From contig JAAOMT010000553.1 in the NCBI GenBank assembly GCA_016748015.1, positions 62,001 through 126,000 of the forward strand: 64,000 nucleotides of DNA, written 5' to 3'. Below are positions 10,951 to 22,399 of the stretch, in pieces. The notes under the pieces are model-generated. The model saw only the letters and a program-made list of their open reading frames with translations. It did no database searches and was not told the origin of the DNA. The position numbers and the translations under genes were made by a program. Positions within the stretch are counted from its first letter, which is position 1. Each line of letters opens with the position of its first letter. This DNA comes from Geosiphon pyriformis (taxonomy: Eukaryota > Glomeromycota > Glomeromycetes > Archaeosporales > Geosiphonaceae).

Positions 10951-12160
10951 AGAAAAAGTACAACAGATGCTTAACAATAAACTTATCCAACCATCAATGA
11001 GTCCATGGGCCTTACCAGTGGTTCTAGTTAAAAAGAAGAATGAAAAAATATAATTTTGTGTTGATTATCAACAACTTAACAGTGTCACCATTGGGGATGC
11101 TTACCCTCTTCCGTAAATCGATGACATGTTAGATGCCCTTGGAAAATCTAAATACTTTTCAACATTAGATCTAGAAAGCGAATACTGGCAAGTTACCATG
11201 GATCTCAAGAACCACCCCAAAACAGCATTCACAACACAAGGAGGAAATTATGAATTCAATATAATGCTCTTTGGATTATGCAATGTCCCAGCAACATTCC
11301 AAAGACTCATGGATGTTGTATATGCTGAACTCCTTTGAAAATCAGTAGTTGTCTATCTTGATGACACTGATGTTTATTCCCCATCTTTCGGACTTCATTT
11401 AATTCACCTGCAAGAAGTTTTTCAATGATTACATAGAGCAGGATTAAAACTAAACATTGAAAAATGCCATTTTGGAAAAACAAGTTTGGCCTTTCTTGGT
11501 TACATAGTTAGTGAAAAAGGAGTCAAACCAGATCTAAGAAAAATCAGTGCTGTTAAGAACTTCAAAGTTCCATGAAATACTACAGAACTAAGAGGATTTA
11601 TAAGATTAACATTCTACTATTGGAAGTTTATCAAAGAATTCTCAGAAATTGCAAAACCTCTCAACCAGCTCACCACCAAAAACGTGGAATACAAATGGAC
11701 TACCAAACACCAAAAAGCTTTTGAAATTCTCAAGGAAAAACTGACAACAGCTCCAATCCTCACCTACCCGGATTTCAGCAACCGATTTTGACTAGCTACA
11801 GATGCTTCATATACTGTCTTTGGTGCCATCTTATCACAACTAGAGGACAATGGAAATGAGCAAGTAATTGCTTATGCTAGCAGAACATTAAAACCAGCTG
11901 AGAAAAACTACCTTGTCACAAAACTAGAAACAGCAGCCATAATTTGGGCCCTACACCATTTCAACCTTTATCTCAGGCCTAAAGAATTCGATATTATTAC
12001 TGATAATATTGGACTCAAATGGCTTCAGAACAAAAATACTCAGCTGAATGCAAAACAAACCCGATGGACAGGATTTCTAGCAAATTATTGATACATAGGA
12101 CATCACAAACCAAGAAAACTCCACACCAATGTTGACTGTCTCTCCAGAATGAGACAAGAT
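10951..12160 (+). pseudogene. Reverse transcriptase and RNase H of element B
   Basis: RT boxes in order: SPWALPVVLVKKK, FCVDYQQLN, STLDLESEYWQV, FGLCNVPATFQRLM, YLDD (intact, near 11354), FLGYIVS. RNase H follows with LATDAS (near 11795) and IITDN (near 11995). Stops at 10949, 11050, 11116, 11336, 11426, 11573, 11788 and 12089 are TGA or TAA, several at codons where Arg, Gln or Trp is usual in Gypsy RTs. The catalytic YLDD survives but the polyprotein cannot be made as a whole. Confidence 0.9.
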
Positions 12161-13560
12161 TAGAAAACAAAAACCAACTTAACCAACCAAAAGAGCCAAC
12201 AAACAATGAATTCAGAAAACTACAACAATCTCAAACAATATTTGGAAACATTAACAATCCCAACAGATTGGTCTCCAGATAAAAAACATTAACTACAACA
12301 ACAAGCCAAACAATATTTTCTACACAACAACATTATTTATCATCGAAATTTCAAAAACCCAGACAAACCACTCAGACTAATACAAGAACAGGAAAAAGAG
12401 ACCATATTATATAACATGCACTTAGATCCTTTATCAGCACACTTCGGAAAAGATAGCACCACTCAAAGAACACTAGAATACTACTTTTGGCCTCGAATGA
12501 GGAAAAACATTCACAAATATGTCAAATCTTGTAATAGTTGTCAAAAAAGAGGAAGAACATGCCCTACTGAACCATTAAATCCAATCAAAGTTGGACAACC
12601 CTTTGACCGAGTTGGTATCAATTTAGTCGGACCATTATCTATCACCACTCAAGAAAACCATTATATTGCAGTAGCTATAGACTATCTTACTAAATGGCCC
12701 AAAGTCAGAGCCATTCAACGAGCAGATGTGAAATCAGTAGCAAATTTCATCTATGAAGACATCATTTGTAGACACGGATGTCCAATTGAACTTTTATCCA
12801 ACCAGGGAACACATTTTGTGAACAACCTAATATAAGAAATTTGCAAACAATTCAATGTCAAAAGACCTCTGTCTTCGCCCTATCATCCACAAACAAATGA
12901 ACTTGTGGAATGTTTTAACAAAATATTGTGTGAGTTATTAGCCAAAGTCTCAACTGATTTTAAGCAAGAATGGGATATTTTTATTCCATCAGTGTTACTA
13001 GCATATAGAACACTAAAACAAGATACCACAAAACACACACCATTTGATTTAACTTACGGAAAGACAGCAATGCTACCAATTAAGTTCACAGTGGAAACAT
13101 ACTCAGCACAACCAATCAATAAAAACAATTTTCAAGAAACACTTCAACGAAGAGCCTACACTCTGCTTAGCACGTTGAAAAGAAAACAACAAATAGCAGC
13201 CACCCATATTGAAAACTCCCAAGCTCGACAAAAAGAACAGCATAATGACAAATTGTCTTCAGTCACCAATGAATTTAAAATTGGAAACAAAGTTCTCTTA
13301 CACAGAACTAAAGCTGAAAAACAATGGAGTGAGAAATTTGAAAATAAATGAGATGGATCATTCTTTATCCATGAAGGTTTAGACAACGGATCATACAAGC
13401 TAAGACTTGATGACAAAATTCTAGCAAAAGTGGCACATGGAGATCGTTTGAAACACTATAATTCCAGAAACAATCCTGAATTATTAATTCCACAAATTGG
13501 TACACATTTCCCTTTAATCAATCCTGAAGACATTCCCTGAAATTTAGAACCAATAGTTGT
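12161..13560 (+). pseudogene. Integrase of element B
   Basis: N-terminal zinc region with CNSCQKRG near 12532, catalytic core from 12600, C-terminal part to 13538. The core should carry D,D,E. Here the first reads GINLVGPL and the second LLSNQGTHF, so both Asp are Asn; the Glu is present in LVECFNK. One TAA (12833) and one TGA (13349) also break it. Element D keeps all three acidic residues. Inactive as an integrase. Confidence 0.9.
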
Positions 13561-13754
13561 CATTGAACAGCCTCCCAACTTGAACACTTAATTTAAATTA
13601 ATTATTATAGTTATCTTCTTATAATTTAAAAACAATCTCACAAAAACAAAACAAAAATAACATAAAAACCCATGCACCAAAAATAATTTTCTTTTATTTC
13701 AAATTGCTTATAATGACTATTCCTCAAAACATTTAACAATTATCCCAAAAACTA

Positions 13755-14450
13755 ATGTTAGCTTTAAAAACAATACCCAAATTATCCATTACTGTTACTG
13801 GAAACCACATTAATTATATCCAAACAGAAGTAGTTACAAATTTAGTCCCAAATTCACAAAAATATCACCCGTATAAAAAGAACACAAGAAGTTATACTGG
13901 AATTCACCTGCCAGAACTTTTAAAGCTTGCTTTAAGAGAAAATCTAATGCTCACTCCGATTAGTATTCTACCAAATGCTACAATTCAACAAAGACTTCAA
14001 CTGTGTCTCAATGAGGAAAACACTGAATATCCTCCAATCTATAGATATTTTCACATTGGAAAAACACTCTACAAACAGAAACTGGAATTTACAACAGCAA
14101 ACCTCACAAAAAAAGCTATTCAGAAACAACTCCACAATGAATTTAAGACAACAGCTGGATCAACAAACAGTCGCTACAGGCTCAGAGCTGCTCTTAGACT
14201 TTATGACCTATTCCACACCTGTGAAAATGTACTACAAAACCCAATTTTTCAACCTTTGAAGATTCAATATATTGGAAAGCTCACAGAACTGAAATTTCAA
14301 CAATTTTCAGACCAAATTTCTTCAATAATTTTGGATTATTATCTGGAAATAACAAACAGTACTTGGACTTTGACAGAGCTCAGTCTTAAGAAGGAGGTTA
14401 TGTTACCAGACAAAATTAGAAATATCATTGAGCATGAAACTATCTTATAA
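13755..14450 (+). CDS. ORF3 of element B, 231 aa, downstream of integrase, overlapping the 3' LTR
   Basis: An intact open frame from ATG 13755 to TAA 14450, separated from integrase by about 190 bp of AT-rich sequence. Its last 50 bp lie in the 3' LTR and the polypurine tract is inside it. The protein is basic, mostly helical in composition, without signal peptide, obvious membrane span or Cys clusters, so it is not a typical env. The stretch LKFQQFSDQISSIILDYYLE resembles the end of a remnant at the same place in element D. It is open while gag and pol carry more than a dozen stops. I do not recognise a family. Confidence 0.6.
   Translation: MLALKTIPKLSITVTGNHINYIQTEVVTNLVPNSQKYHPYKKNTRSYTGIHLPELLKLALRENLMLTPISILPNATIQQRLQLCLNEENTEYPPIYRYFHIGKTLYKQKLEFTTANLTKKAIQKQLHNEFKTTAGSTNSRYRLRAALRLYDLFHTCENVLQNPIFQPLKIQYIGKLTELKFQQFSDQISSIILDYYLEITNSTWTLTELSLKKEVMLPDKIRNIIEHETIL
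14388..14397 (+). other. Polypurine tract of element B
   Basis: AAGAAGGAGG ends 3 bp before the 3' LTR, the usual place of the plus-strand primer. It lies inside ORF3. Element D has an equivalent tract (AAAAGGAAAAAA on the minus strand) beside its 3' LTR. Confidence 0.65.
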
Positions 14451-15380
14451 TTCCTATCATTAATTAGCATATATTATCGTTTCAAATTATCACTTATTAC
14501 ATTAGCAAAAATGTCCGAAATTATCATTTAATTAATAACCCAAATTGTACACAACACAAATGTAACCTAATTGCGATGATCAATCATGCAATATCCCGAA
14601 CTATATAACATTCAAAAGTTCGCCAAAATTTATAGAAATTTGCCGAAATAATTGATAGTTTACCGAAATATCTAATAGTTTGCAGAAATAACTTGTAGTT
14701 CGCCGAAATGTATCTTTAGTTCAGCAAAATTGTAAAAAATAGCAAAGTTCAAGTTTATAAAATAGTGTTACGACAAGTTGTATAAAAAGAAGAGCTTCTC
14801 TCTTCAAGAAAATGTATCTTACTTTAGATTTATTACTTAGAACTATTCTTACACACACAAAAAGAAATAAATATCAAATAATTTAAAAAACCAAATTTTT
14901 TAATTATTGCACTTGGAAAATCCTCAAAACCCAACTAAAGTTTTGAAATTGATTAGCTACCAATTTCAATAATCTGTTAGTGATTCCAAGTCTGGATTGA
15001 AAACGTTTCTCTTGACAGAATTTCATTTCTTTTACATCTTTTTATTTTTTTCTTTTATTTTTTTACTATAATCATTAGAGTAGTCTACAGACAAGATTTC
15101 TGTAGAAGAATTGACTTTCACAGCAAAGTAACTATACATTTTAGTGAGCTTCCAGATGAGCAATTCCTGGGAAAGAGTTGACATTTACTACAATGTAACT
15201 ACATAAAGTAACTGGCACAGAATTGGCCATTCCACTTATAAGCTTAGCAATTCAAATTATAGGAGATAATTTGAAGATAAATTCAGTTACTGGAGGTTCA
15301 ACCACATCCAGAAAATGTGAATTCACAGCAAACAAGCATTGACAACATTTAAGAAAAGAGACCAAAAACCTCTGGTAACA
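14401..15380 (+). repeat. 3' LTR of element B (family 1)
   Basis: 980 bp, same ends as 5642-6621. Contains the tandem array (14618-14738) and TATA (14781). Followed by CCAA, the right half of the target duplication, then the rest of element A. Confidence 0.95.
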
Positions 15381-15544
15381 CCAACTATTATTTGTTAATC
15401 CAAGATAGGTGTGATAGTGTTGAAATAAGAATTTTGTGAATCTCAAATGGTTTGTTCTTGTTTTTTTGGATTCTGCTACTGTTTCAGATGGGTGTTTGTT
15501 GGTGCCAGTTCTCTGTAAGATTATATTTCACAAAGAGCACCAAA
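15381..15544 (-). other. Element A leader with primer-binding site
   Basis: The remainder of element A between the insertion of B and A's 5' LTR. On the minus strand the bases next to the LTR (15533-15544) read TTTGGTGCTCTT, matching the primer site of element B. The rest aligns with 54.75-54.92 kb in element E. No gene seen. Confidence 0.65.
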
Positions 15545-16409
15545 TATTACAAGTAATTATTTGGGGTCTCAATACAAATAACAAATCTGTAACTTAGTGC
15601 TCAATTGATATAATGATAGATGTTGGTTTCTGAAGGTTTTCATGATTTGAAGGTTTTGGTTGATCTGAAGGTTTTTGTTGTGGAGTTTTTTGTATAATAG
15701 ACAGAGATTCAGTAGTAATTGTAGTAGTTTTTTTTAATTGTAATTCTGCCCAATTTCTTTCTCAGCTTGGTGGCCAGATTTATTCTGGCATTTATGTCTT
15801 TCTGGTAAGCTATCTGTTAATATATATGTAATTTTACTCTTATTTTTAGGTCTTTTACCAGGCTATTCTTGATGTCAATAATTTAGTACTTAATCTTCAA
15901 TCAATTAGTAAAACAAAAAAGAAATAATGAAAGAAAATAAAAGAAAATAAAAGAAGATAAAGAAATAAGCCAAGACAATTACAAGTTAGTATCCCATCAA
16001 TAGCCGTGATTAAGAACTATTGTTTTAGTATAGTTAAGTATCAATTATTATCAACATGAAGTATTAATAATGAAGAATAGATTTGAGATAGTGAATAGTG
16101 ATTTATTGATAGTGGTATATAAAAAGATTGCTTAGATTAAATTTAAATTAAGAGGTCTGTCTTTTTTGCTTCTAATGCTACTGTTATATATACCTAATTT
16201 ATGTTCTACAAGATCATTCATATTTTCAAGTAATGTGCTATGATTTCTTGAACAATGTGCCCTAATTTTCTAATATTGCTTTATATTGCTGAGCAATGTG
16301 CTGTAATTTTTGATATTGTTCTATATTCTTGAGCAATATGCTCATATGCTAACTACTATTCCCTTATTGGTCTACTATTTTTCTATATCTGTTTTCTTTA
16401 TGAGTAATA
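15545..16409 (-). repeat. 5' LTR of element A (family 2)
   Basis: 865 bp, aligned by eye with 20890-21676, 49709-50486, 54927-55803 and, inverted, 48559-49400. Ends in this orientation are a decayed TGTTACA and a decayed AAGTAACA. It contains an A-rich (AAAAG/AAAAT)n stretch near 15910-15965. Directly right of it is reverse transcriptase of element C. Confidence 0.85.
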
Positions 16410-16740
16410 ATGACTACTTGTCAGTAACCACTATCTAAATCTAATATCAAGAACTATTTCTTTCTTCTAATAGCATCAAATAATTCCTGAATCCATGGAG
16501 TTAGATAACTGTCTCTACGAGTTACATCATTAAGTTTTTTGTAATTCACACAAAAGTAGATTTTCCCATTTTTTTTACAGACTAGTATCATTGGTGATAA
16601 CCATGGGCTTATTAATGGCTGAATTAGTCCATTGTCTAGCATCCAATTAATTTCTTGATAAATAATCTCATAACTGGCTAGTGGTATTCAGTATGCTTTT
16701 TGTTTGGTTAACATTACATCTCCCATTTTGATTTGGTATT
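16410..16740 (-). pseudogene. RT start of element C
   Basis: N-terminal part of RT only: MLDNGLIQPLISPWLSPM, then CKKNGKIYFCVNYKKLNDV, and the start of the palm, where it is truncated by element A's LTR (the next bases correspond to position ~650 of element A). A few stops (16640-16740). No catalytic YLDD is left in the window. Confidence 0.85.
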
Positions 16741-17260
16741 AGATAATGTCAGTTCTGCCAAACTCATTTTTACTGACAAAATGTTGTTGAAGTTGTTAAG
16801 CAATATCTTAAGTTGCATATGTTGAAGTGGGTCTAGATTTTCCAAGTTTATTTGTTTCAATTGTTTTGGTTAGAGCAAATAGCATTCACTTCATTTGTAG
16901 ATTGTTTGTGATGTGATATCAACATATTCACAAAGCTGTAGAAAGTTTGGAATGGGGTTTAGTAATTGGCTTTCAATTTTAGTGCTCAAGTATCCAATGA
17001 TAGTTCCTTTTAGTATTTTTATGATGTCTCCTGTGTTGTTGTAAATGGAAATTTTGATGTTTCTATAGTTTTTGGCTGGTATGTGTAGATTAACCAATCC
17101 AATTTTTTTTGTTTCACACAGTATTGGTTTTGCTTTGAAAATTTGGGCTTGATCTCTCATTTTCTTTTTTATGACTAACATGTACTAGTTATATAGTGGA
17201 ATAAAAATTGATTGATGGTTGAAAATAATTTTTCTCTTGTCAATAACTTTTTCTTCTGCT
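16741..17260 (-). pseudogene. Pol leader of element C
   Basis: Equivalent of 961-1500, with NLHIPAKNYRNIKISIYNN. Open from 17181 to 16891 and broken by stops on both sides. No enzymatic motif recognised. Confidence 0.6.
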
Positions 17261-17800
17261 ATGTTGACTGGTACATCTATTCTATCTATTGATCTGAATC
17301 CACTAATCTCTCTAGCTGTAATTCTTAATTCTTCCTAGTTTTTTACTAATACTAACTATGTTACTTTGACCAGAAGCAGAAATATTGTCTGTGCTATCTT
17401 TTCATTTGGCTTTATAATGTAGGCTTTTTCTGAATCATTTTGTAGCATAGCAATAATATTTTCTACATATTCTATGTCAATTATTCTTCTTCTGATATTG
17501 ATCCCTTTTTTCACTAAACTACTTCTGGATACTAACTGAACTATTGTTATTGCTGGAATTTCTATGGCTACTTTCAGATCAATGCATATACATAAATGTG
17601 GTTCTAATTTGATGACATTTTTTCTTGGATACCTCAAATCAAACTCTGCATTAGTATTATGTATACGTTCTGGCATAATACTTTCATTATTATCACTAAA
17701 CCATTTCAATTTTTGCTTTTTGGTAAGATTAGGGAATACAATGTATTGTTTGGGATTTGAATTGGAGTTCAAATTATTGTTGTTTTCATTGCCATTTTAA
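17261..17800 (-). pseudogene. dUTPase domain of element C
   Basis: Open from 17772 to 17356. Motif 1 AEFDLRYP keeps the Asp, motif 2 VSRSSLVKK, motif 3 RRIIDIEYVENI with catalytic Asp, motif 4 EPNEKIAQ-like (KPNEKIAQTIFL). Of the minus-strand copies this is one of the best preserved dUTPases. Motif 5 lies near 17290 (SGFRSI, decayed). Activity cannot be judged. Confidence 0.85.
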
Positions 17801-18900
17801 ACAGAGCTGGAATTATTGTTTTCATTGTCATTGTTGTCAGGATTTAAATTGGGATTGAAAATTGATTCTGATTCTGATGCACAACTGCTGATTGGTTTTT
17901 TTTCTTCTGGGATCATGTAAATCATGCATAATAGTGGATTGTAAATGAAGTCACACTTATTACAATATTGAAAGTCATAGAAAATTAAGCAGTATTGGCA
18001 AAGTTGAGTGTTTAGCTGTTCTAGACACTGCTTCTGTTCTTTTCAGGTGAGTGCTAAGTTCTGGTAATGTTTGTGGAAATGCTTTGAATCATTTTTGATG
18101 TTATCAAAGATGTCAAAAGTAAGAATATATTCAGGTTCTAAAAACAAAAGTGGGTTGTTTTTAATTTTCAGCAGTTTACTGGATAAAGCTTTTTTAATTT
18201 TGATATTTGCCATTCTTCAGATCTCATGCTTGTCATGTGGGTAACCTTTCAGATGTCTGAGTGCTTGTTTTTAAGCATTATTAATCAAGATCCCTTTTCT
18301 TATCCAGTTATTTATAAGAATCATGTATTGACACATTTTATCACATGTTTCTTTTTGTCCAAAAATGTCATTTTATATTCCTTTGTTTGATAGAGTGGTT
18401 CTACATATGAAACAAGATTTATTGTCCTATTTTTCTTGCCTTTTTGGTCATCCAAAGTGTTTAAGAATGCATGAGTGGCAATAAAACTTTGTTCCAGTTT
18501 GCCATTCTTTATTATTGTCACAGCATGTGTCTATTGTAAACAATTTCTTGCCACAATCAACACATATAAGCTTGGGTCAATGATAATTTGTTTAATGAGT
18601 GGTGGAGTGTAGTGTATAAGTGGAGGTAGTGACTGTTATTGACTCTTTTTTTCTTTTCTTTCTTTTTCCTTTTTCCTCCCAAGTTAGAATTGGTGGTAGT
18701 TTATTGTAATTGTTGTCAGCCCATAAGACTTGATAGGCTTCCCAGGTAGGTTGCTTCTTTTTTTTTTTAACTTAATTACTGGTTTTTTATTGGTGGTGGT
18801 CTTGAAATATTCATATATTGCTGGTACTTGCATGTGTTGCCCATTTTGACTGAGTTGTAGTTCTTGGGTGTTCCAGTTAAGTACAGCATTAGTCTTAGAC
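17801..18900 (-). pseudogene. Cys-rich region of element C
   Basis: Right to left: Lys-rich linker (18640-18800), Cys pairs CCDNN, YCHSC, SCFIC and CDKMCQY between 18540 and 18310, a helical stretch, then LCQYC and YCNKC near 17955-18010. In the last cluster the codon between DF and YC is CAA (Gln), whereas A and D have TAA there. Three stops elsewhere. Confidence 0.6.
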
Positions 18901-19340
18901 AGCCAGTTATTACTAACTAGTGCTTGATACTGAGTGGCTTTTATGATGAGAACTTTGATTGGCATGATGATGTCACTGACTTCAAAAAAGAAGTCATTGA
19001 TTTTACTTATTGAGAGTTTTTGTTGTTCCATTAGTGGTAATTATTCATGCACTGGCAGCACAATTAACTCAGTAACCTAATTAATCCATGAGTTGTCAGA
19101 TGATAATACTGCCAGCTGACCCACTGTCTAGAATCAGTTTGATGGACTGACTATTTACTTTAGCATCAGTATATATTGCAGTAATGAGTTTTAATTTTAG
19201 GACAGTTCTACTGAATAGTGGTGTTTCAACTGATTTCTCAAGTTCAAAGAGAAAAATAATAATAAGTGATTCATTTTCAGTAATGGTTGCTGGTAGAATA
19301 TTACTAGTAAGTGGCTTTTGGTTGATTTCCAAGTGGTTGG
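18901..19340 (-). pseudogene. Protease of element C
   Basis: Contains the intact active site ILDSGSAGSII near 19115-19150 and the later strand IKVLIIKATQYQALVSNNWL, shown here as IKVLIIKATQYQ. Stops at 19093 and nearby separate the two parts. Reference copy for the two Gln codons lost in element B. Confidence 0.8.
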
Positions 19341-20889
19341 ATGTGGTGTCTTCTAAAGTAACTAATAGACTTAAATAGTTTTGGAAATTCAGGTTTTGGG
19401 TGTATCTAGTTCCTAAACTCTGCTGTTGTAATTCTGATAGTTGGTTTGAGGAATTGGAAATCAGTTAGTACATGACTATTGCTAATCTCCAGTTTTATTA
19501 GATATGGGTAATTCTCAGTTTTTGAATTCCTGTAACTAATGGAGCTGAGTCTGATGGCAGTAGTTGAATTTGTTGAAACTAATAGATTATTTGGGACTGT
19601 ATCTGATAGATAAGTTGTGGCTGTGGTTAATAAATTACAGATGCTGGAGGCTAATAAATTGGTGGTAAGTATATTTGCTGTATTATTGATGGGTAATTTG
19701 GTTGATATGGTTCTGAGTTTGATTGATATCTCGAAGTTTAAAACTGGCAATTGGGATTTTGATATTGATTTCCCAATCATTGGTTATTTAAGCAATAGTG
19801 GCAGTCAATTTGCAGATGTTTTTGTTTATCACAATAATGGTAAACACGCGTTTCCTGTTGCCACTGTTGATTGGTTGATGATGATGGATGTGATTGATTT
19901 TGGAAATAATTAAAGTTTCTTGAATTATTGCATCATTATAGAGGTTGATAAATGGTCTGATTGTTGTTAGCTAAATATCTCTCTAATTTTTAATTGATTG
20001 AATTACTGAATTGCTTTAATTTGGAATCCAAGTCAGATGATCCATTCATTACTAGATTTATGGCTTGGATGTAATTGGCTTCTAATTCAGCAGCTTCAAA
20101 ATTTCTGGCATGAGTGACTGCTGCTTGTAAATCTGCTGAATACAATAAGCATATATGTTGAAAGATACTACTGTGCAGGTCTTTAATAAACTGATTTAAG
20201 ATTTGTGGCATAGTCAAATAATCAGCTTAGATTATCTGAATTTGGTGCAAATTCCTGTGGAAGCATTTTAGATAAGTAGTGACTGCTTCAGTTTCTTCTT
20301 GCTTGATGGTAGTGAAGGTATTGACTAAACAGTTAATACTATTATTGTTGCTAAAATATTTTAAGAACTTAAGCTTAAATGTATTGAAATTTTGAGGTTT
20401 GTTGACCAAGCTTTGATACCATGAATTGGCAGTATTCTGAAAAAAATATGAAATGGCTTGTATGGCTCTGGTGTTATTCTATCTGTTGGCTGCAATGGCT
20501 TTTTCCACATTGTTCAGCCACACTTACATGTCATTTTCTTTGCTGGTAAACTTTTTAAGCTTGATAATAGGTGTGTATACCATTGGCACAATTGGTTGTT
20601 GTTATTGTACTAATGATTGTTAAAGTAGTATTGGTAGCTGTTGCTGTATTGGCTTAGCAATTAGGTCAATTGGTAGTTGATTGATCATAATTACTGAAGG
20701 TAAGTTTTGTTGATTAATAAGATCAGAGTTTAGATGGTGTTGATTTTTCTGAGATTGAATATTTGGAGTTTCAACTTTTGGGTTTTCTACAATTGGGTTG
20801 TGGTAATAAAATTTCTGATTGTTGTTTTTCTCTTTTTCCAATTCATTTATTTTCCAGGAACTCACTGACCTAAAATCTGGTTGAGACAA
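19341..20889 (-). pseudogene. Gag of element C, N-terminus lost at element D
   Basis: Zinc knuckle near 19810-19850 has lost its first Cys (Tyr). Upstream is the capsid region with FLKYFSNNNSINCLVNTF and AVTTYLKCFHRN (20230-20410) and the Gln-rich N-terminal part (20620-20889) ending abruptly at the LTR of element D. Several stops. Gag-like, non-functional. Confidence 0.75.
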
Positions 20890-21676
20890 TATTACAGGTG
20901 ATTATTTGGAATCTCAAATCAAATAACAAACTCATAACTTGGTGTTTAATTAATATAATAATGTTAGTTTCTAAAGGTTTTCATAATCTAAAGGTTTTGG
21001 TTGGGTTCTTTGTATAATGAACAGAGATTCAATGGTTTTTCTCAGTAGCCTCTTAAAATTGCAATTCCATTGAATTTCTTTCTTAGCATAATAACTAGTA
21101 ATCTAGCAGAAATGTCTTTCTGGTAAGCTATCCTTAAATTCTCAATGCTATATCCTTCCTTTGGGGTTTTTTACCAGGCTATTCTTAACATCAATAATTC
21201 AGTGCTTGCTTCTCAATCAATTAGTAAACACAAAAATAAAAATAAAATAAAATAAAGAAATAAAAAAAAGATAAATAAAATAAGCCAAGACAATTACAAA
21301 TTAGTATTCTGTCAATAGTCATGATTAAGAGCTATTGTTCTAGTGTGGTTAAGTATCAATTACTATCAACATAAAGTGTTAATAGTGGAGAATAGATTGA
21401 GATAGGGAATAATTATTTATTGAGGTTTGTAAACAGAAAGATTGCTTAGATCAAATCTAAACTGAAAAGTCTGTTTTTTCCATTTTCTAATACTACTACT
21501 ATATATACATAATTGAGATTCCTTAATTTCTCAATTTTTCACACCAGGAATCCTGGAATTTTGGAATCTTATACAAGAATCTTGAAATTCCTAGAATCCT
21601 GAAATTCCACATCTATTACAATTACTTCTAATTGGCTAATTTATGCTAATATACTTCCTATATTCTATAAGTAACA
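20890..21676 (-). repeat. 3' LTR of element D (family 2)
   Basis: 787 bp from a decayed TGTTACA end to ATAAGTAACA. Internal features: an A-rich stretch near 21236-21285 and short degenerate repeats of a GGAATTCT-like unit near 21540-21610. Flanking 4 bp on the left are ACAA; the right partner is lost. Confidence 0.85.
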
Positions 21677-21689
21677 TTATTTTTTCCTT

Positions 21690-22340
21690 TTAATATTAAG
21701 CTCTATTAAGATTTCCTAATTCTAATTCTCTGTCTTTGAGTATTTTTTGAACTTTTTTTTCAAGAATTACTTGTGTTATCTTGTTTTGTAATTTTTTAAA
21801 TTGGGCATTGGTTATTTTTCCCATTTAGTTAATGATAATGGAGTCTATTGCTAAATTGAGTAGGATTTTGGATCAGTTCTAAAATCCAATTTGTAATCAA
21901 TATATGGCTTGTGTTTGTGTAGTTAGATTGTTCTTTTTCACAAATTGTTCAAGTTGTTAATATCTTTGGATTGAATAATTGCTTTGTCTTATTCATATAT
22001 AAGTTTCAGATATTTATATGTTATTCCAAGTGGAAATAACAAAAGTTTCTTGGAAATTGTTGTATCCACCACTTTCAAGTTTTTTTAGTTACTTCTTGGT
22101 ATGAAGTGACACTTGTTGGCTCTTCTATTGTCAATTTTACTTTTAGCATTATTTTGTCGACAGTACTTTCTGGTTTCTTCTGTACTTTGTATTGGCATAT
22201 TTTTCTGGTATCTTAGTATTGAATGGTTTGTTGATTAATAATAATTTCCATATTCTGTTGTTAAATTAGTTGGAAGAGTTGTTGTGCCATTGTGTATATG
22301 TTGTTGGTAATTTTCTTTTTTTTTTGTTGCCTTTATTACA
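21690..22340 (-). pseudogene. ORF3 remnant of element D
   Basis: Region after integrase, between about 22340 and the 3' LTR. The last open part encodes MGKITNAQFKKLQNKITQV and ends NLNRA before TAA, followed by a polypurine tract (AAAAGGAAAAAA) next to the LTR. The stretch AQFKKLQNKITQVILEKK is laid out like LKFQQFSDQISSIILDYY of ORF3 in element B. Upstream parts are broken by stops. In element E the final codons are fused to dUTPase. No known family. Confidence 0.5.
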
Positions 22341-22399
22341 TATACCATTTTTTTATATACTCTTTTGGTTGTTTAATTTGACATATTTGGTTCAATGAT

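Larger units (their letters stand above)
5642..15380 (+). mobile_element. Element B: Ty3/Gypsy retrotransposon with both LTRs, LTR family 1, nested in element A
   Basis: A 9.7-kb element with LTRs 5642-6621 and 14401-15380, each starting TGTTACC and ending GGTAACA. The flanking 4 bp are CTAA (left) and CCAA (right), a 4-bp target duplication with one transition. Order: PBS, gag, protease, Cys-rich domain, dUTPase, leader, RT, RNase H, integrase, ORF3, polypurine tract. It is less AT-rich than A, C and D and its LTRs differ by only a few percent, so it is the youngest Gypsy copy here, but stops and lost catalytic residues make it inactive. A run of 907 N hides part of gag. Confidence 0.93.
1..16409 (-). 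mobile_element. Element A: Ty3/Gypsy retrotransposon, LTR family 2, split by element B
   Basis: This element reads right to left. Its 5' LTR is 15545-16409, its leader 15381-15544 and 3621-5641 hold gag, followed by protease, a Cys-rich region, dUTPase, a pol leader and reverse transcriptase, which runs off the window at base 1. Element B (5642-15380) interrupts it. The sequence left of 5642 and right of 15380 joins into a stretch matching the uninterrupted copy in element E near 54.72 kb. Many in-frame stops make it inactive. Its LTR abuts the reverse transcriptase of element C, so A was inserted into C. The 3' half and 3' LTR lie outside the window. Confidence 0.85.
16410..20889 (-). mobile_element. 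Element C: Ty3/Gypsy fragment interrupted at both ends
   Basis: Minus-strand pol and gag fragment. At 16410 it is cut inside RT by the LTR of element A, at 20889 inside the gag N-terminus by the LTR of element D. Order right to left: gag, protease, Cys-rich region, dUTPase, leader, RT start. It is the host of both neighbours and thus the oldest layer of the nest. Its Gln codons at places where A, B and D have stops make it a useful reference for decay. Confidence 0.85.
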
